Assembly: GCA_947068385.1 (NCBI GenBank)
Contig: CAMTBF010000163.1
Span: forward strand, 1 to 7,553
Direction of reading: 5' to 3'
DNA from: an uncultured Lachnospiraceae bacterium
GTDB lineage: Bacteria; Bacillota; Clostridia; Lachnospirales; Lachnospiraceae
Length of the DNA: 7,553 nt
In this document: positions 6,423 through 7,553 of the stretch, piece after piece
How positions within the stretch are numbered: the stretch's first letter is position 1
Layout of the letters: every line of letters starts with the position of its first letter
Position numbers and translations under genes: made by a program
Notes under the pieces: generated by a model
What the model was told of the DNA's origin: nothing
What the model saw: the letters and a program-made list of their open reading frames with translations, nothing else
Databases searched by the model: none

Positions 6423-7445
6423 ATGATTCTGGCAGAAAAGGTCATGGCACTGAGGAAGAAGAACGGATGGTCACAGGAGGAGCTGGCGGAGAAGCTGAAC
6501 ATCTCCAGGCAGTCCGTGAGCAAATGGGAGAGCGGCGCTTCCATTCCGGACATCGACAAGATCATCGCCCTCAGCGGCCTCTTCGGGGTCAGCACGGACT
6601 ATCTATTGAAAGACGATCTGGAAAAGGAGCTGCCCTCAGAGACGGACGATGCCTATGAGGCGGTAAAGGAGAGGGCCGTCTCCCTGGAGGAGGCCAATGG
6701 ATTCATGAGCCTGGTGAAGAAGCTGGCGGGACGGATCGCCCTAGGGGCGGGACTGTGCGTCCTCTCCCCCATCCCCATGATCGTGCTCAGCGGCCTGGCG
6801 GAGTATGGCCCGGATGCGGGAGTGCGTGGGGCTGCGGCCATAAGCGAGGACATGGCAGGGGGGTTAGGCATGGTGATACTGCTGGTGGTGGTGGCCATCG
6901 GCGTGGCAATCCTGATCCTCGGCGACATGCACACGGAAAAGTACCGGTATCTGGAGAAGGAGAATCTGACCCTGCAGTATGGCGTGGAAGGAATCGTCAG
7001 GAAGCGGAAGGAGGATTTCGCGGGGCGGTACCGCTTCTGCATCGTGGCCGGAGTCACGCTGTGCATCATCGGCGTGGTGCCCCTGATGGTGGCGGCAGCC
7101 TTTTCCGCGGGAGACCTGGCCTACATCTATTGTGCGGCGGTTCTGCTCTCCATGGTAGCGGTGGCGGTGTTCCTGTTCGTGTGGGCGGGCAGCATCCAGG
7201 GCAGTTTTGACAAGCTTCTGCAGGAGGGGGACTATACCGTGGAGGAAAAGGCGCTGCATAAGAAGACGTCTTTCTTCCCCACAGTGTACTGGTGCCTGGT
7301 CACCGCGCTGTTTTTGGGGGCGGGCCTGTATACTGACAACTGGAAGTACACAGCCTTTATCTGGCCCGTGGCGGCGCTGCTGTTCGTGGCGATTCAGTAC
7401 ATCGTGAAGGAAGTGGCGAAGTCCAGGCTGGAGAGGCGGGACTGA
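6423..7445 (+). CDS. XRE-family helix-turn-helix protein with six-segment membrane domain
   Basis: This 340-residue protein starts with a complete XRE/Cro-type helix-turn-helix (residues about 4-61); SQEELAEKLNIS and RQSVSKWESG cover the turn and recognition helix (27-38), and the IPDIDKIIALSGLFGVSTDY tail is typical. A charged linker (62-100) follows, then six likely membrane segments near 104-126, 147-167, 204-226, 233-255, 286-303 and 308-327, with a charged soluble stretch at 168-203. It is probably a membrane-anchored transcription regulator responding to an envelope or small-molecule cue; that role is inference from architecture. The ATG follows AGGAAAG with a suitable gap. It lies after the exporter terminator, so it is a separate unit; whether it controls the exporter is unknown. 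The C-terminal domain is not one I can name. Confidence 0.85.
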   Translation: MILAEKVMALRKKNGWSQEELAEKLNISRQSVSKWESGASIPDIDKIIALSGLFGVSTDYLLKDDLEKELPSETDDAYEAVKERAVSLEEANGFMSLVKKLAGRIALGAGLCVLSPIPMIVLSGLAEYGPDAGVRGAAAISEDMAGGLGMVILLVVVAIGVAILILGDMHTEKYRYLEKENLTLQYGVEGIVRKRKEDFAGRYRFCIVAGVTLCIIGVVPLMVAAAFSAGDLAYIYCAAVLLSMVAVAVFLFVWAGSIQGSFDKLLQEGDYTVEEKALHKKTSFFPTVYWCLVTALFLGAGLYTDNWKYTAFIWPVAALLFVAIQYIVKEVAKSRLERRD

Positions 7446-7489
7446 GAAGGGTTCAGCCAGGGCATAAAAGCAAAAAAGAGGGAGGGGCC

Positions 7490-7519
7490 ATGATAATCAG
7501 CGCCGATTATTGTATTTGA
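7490..7519 (+). CDS. possible 9-codon mini-ORF or leader peptide at the right edge
   Basis: An ATG at 7490 stands 4 bases after GGGAGG (7480-7485), inside a long purine run, and reads MIISADYCI before TGA at 7517-7519. ATAATC (7493-7498) and GATTAT (7505-7510) form a 6-bp inverted repeat inside it, just after the start codon. It could be a leader peptide of a gene beyond the edge, the start of a disrupted gene, or chance. A TTG-initiated frame cannot be judged because the window ends 34 bases later. Confidence 0.25.
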   Translation: MIISADYCI

Positions 7520-7553
7520 AAAGCAGGGAGTATATTCGGAAGAAATCCGCACT

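Noticed and set aside
1..7553. CRISPR arrays, tRNA or rRNA genes, complete insertion sequences
   Set aside because: No regularly spaced repeats, no tRNA-like cloverleaf and no transposase domain were seen; the three-way junction lacks tRNA landmarks such as a TTC loop and CCA end.

Overview
The window looks like chromosomal DNA from a moderately GC-rich Bacillota, most likely a clostridial gut-type bacterium of the Lachnospiraceae kind. This is inferred from strong purine-rich Shine-Dalgarno sites, the protein styles (MATE pump, 245-residue TruA, paired half-size ABC exporters, XRE regulator with a membrane tail) and GC-rich third codon positions. No gene fixes the species.

Layout, left to right. 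Positions 1-71 may hold the last 22 codons of a plus-strand gene cut by the window edge, followed at 73-100 by a strong hairpin lying between it and a convergent gene. A MATE-family efflux transporter runs leftward (1480 to 152). It shares a 178-base divergent promoter region with the rightward gene truA (tRNA pseudouridine 38-40 synthase, 1659-2396). Two half-size ABC exporters follow truA on the same strand, 2471-4240 and 4440-6209, each 589 residues from the preferred start. An intrinsic terminator at 6244-6294 closes the group. A 340-residue protein follows (6423-7445), with an N-terminal XRE helix-turn-helix and about six predicted membrane segments. The right edge holds a tiny 9-codon ORF with a strong ribosome binding site.

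The two ABC proteins read as halves of one heterodimeric exporter. The first has Asp in place of the catalytic Glu and Gln in place of the switch His, but an intact LSGGQ. The second has an intact Glu and His, but its signature reads ISKGQ. Paired head to tail they would form one active and one degenerate ATP site.

The most unusual part is the 199-base gap between the two ABC genes. Bases 4249-4372 can fold almost completely: an 8-bp closing helix encloses a 17-position hairpin and a 14-bp hairpin as a three-way junction, and a fourth hairpin abuts it directly. None is followed by a U-tract, so these are not ordinary terminators. A 9-bp tandem repeat starting on the last base of the first ABC gene gives the closing helix two possible 5' partners, and a 16-bp imperfect direct repeat leads into the ribosome binding site of the second ABC gene. 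A role in mRNA stability, subunit ratio or regulation of the exporter is plausible but is inference.
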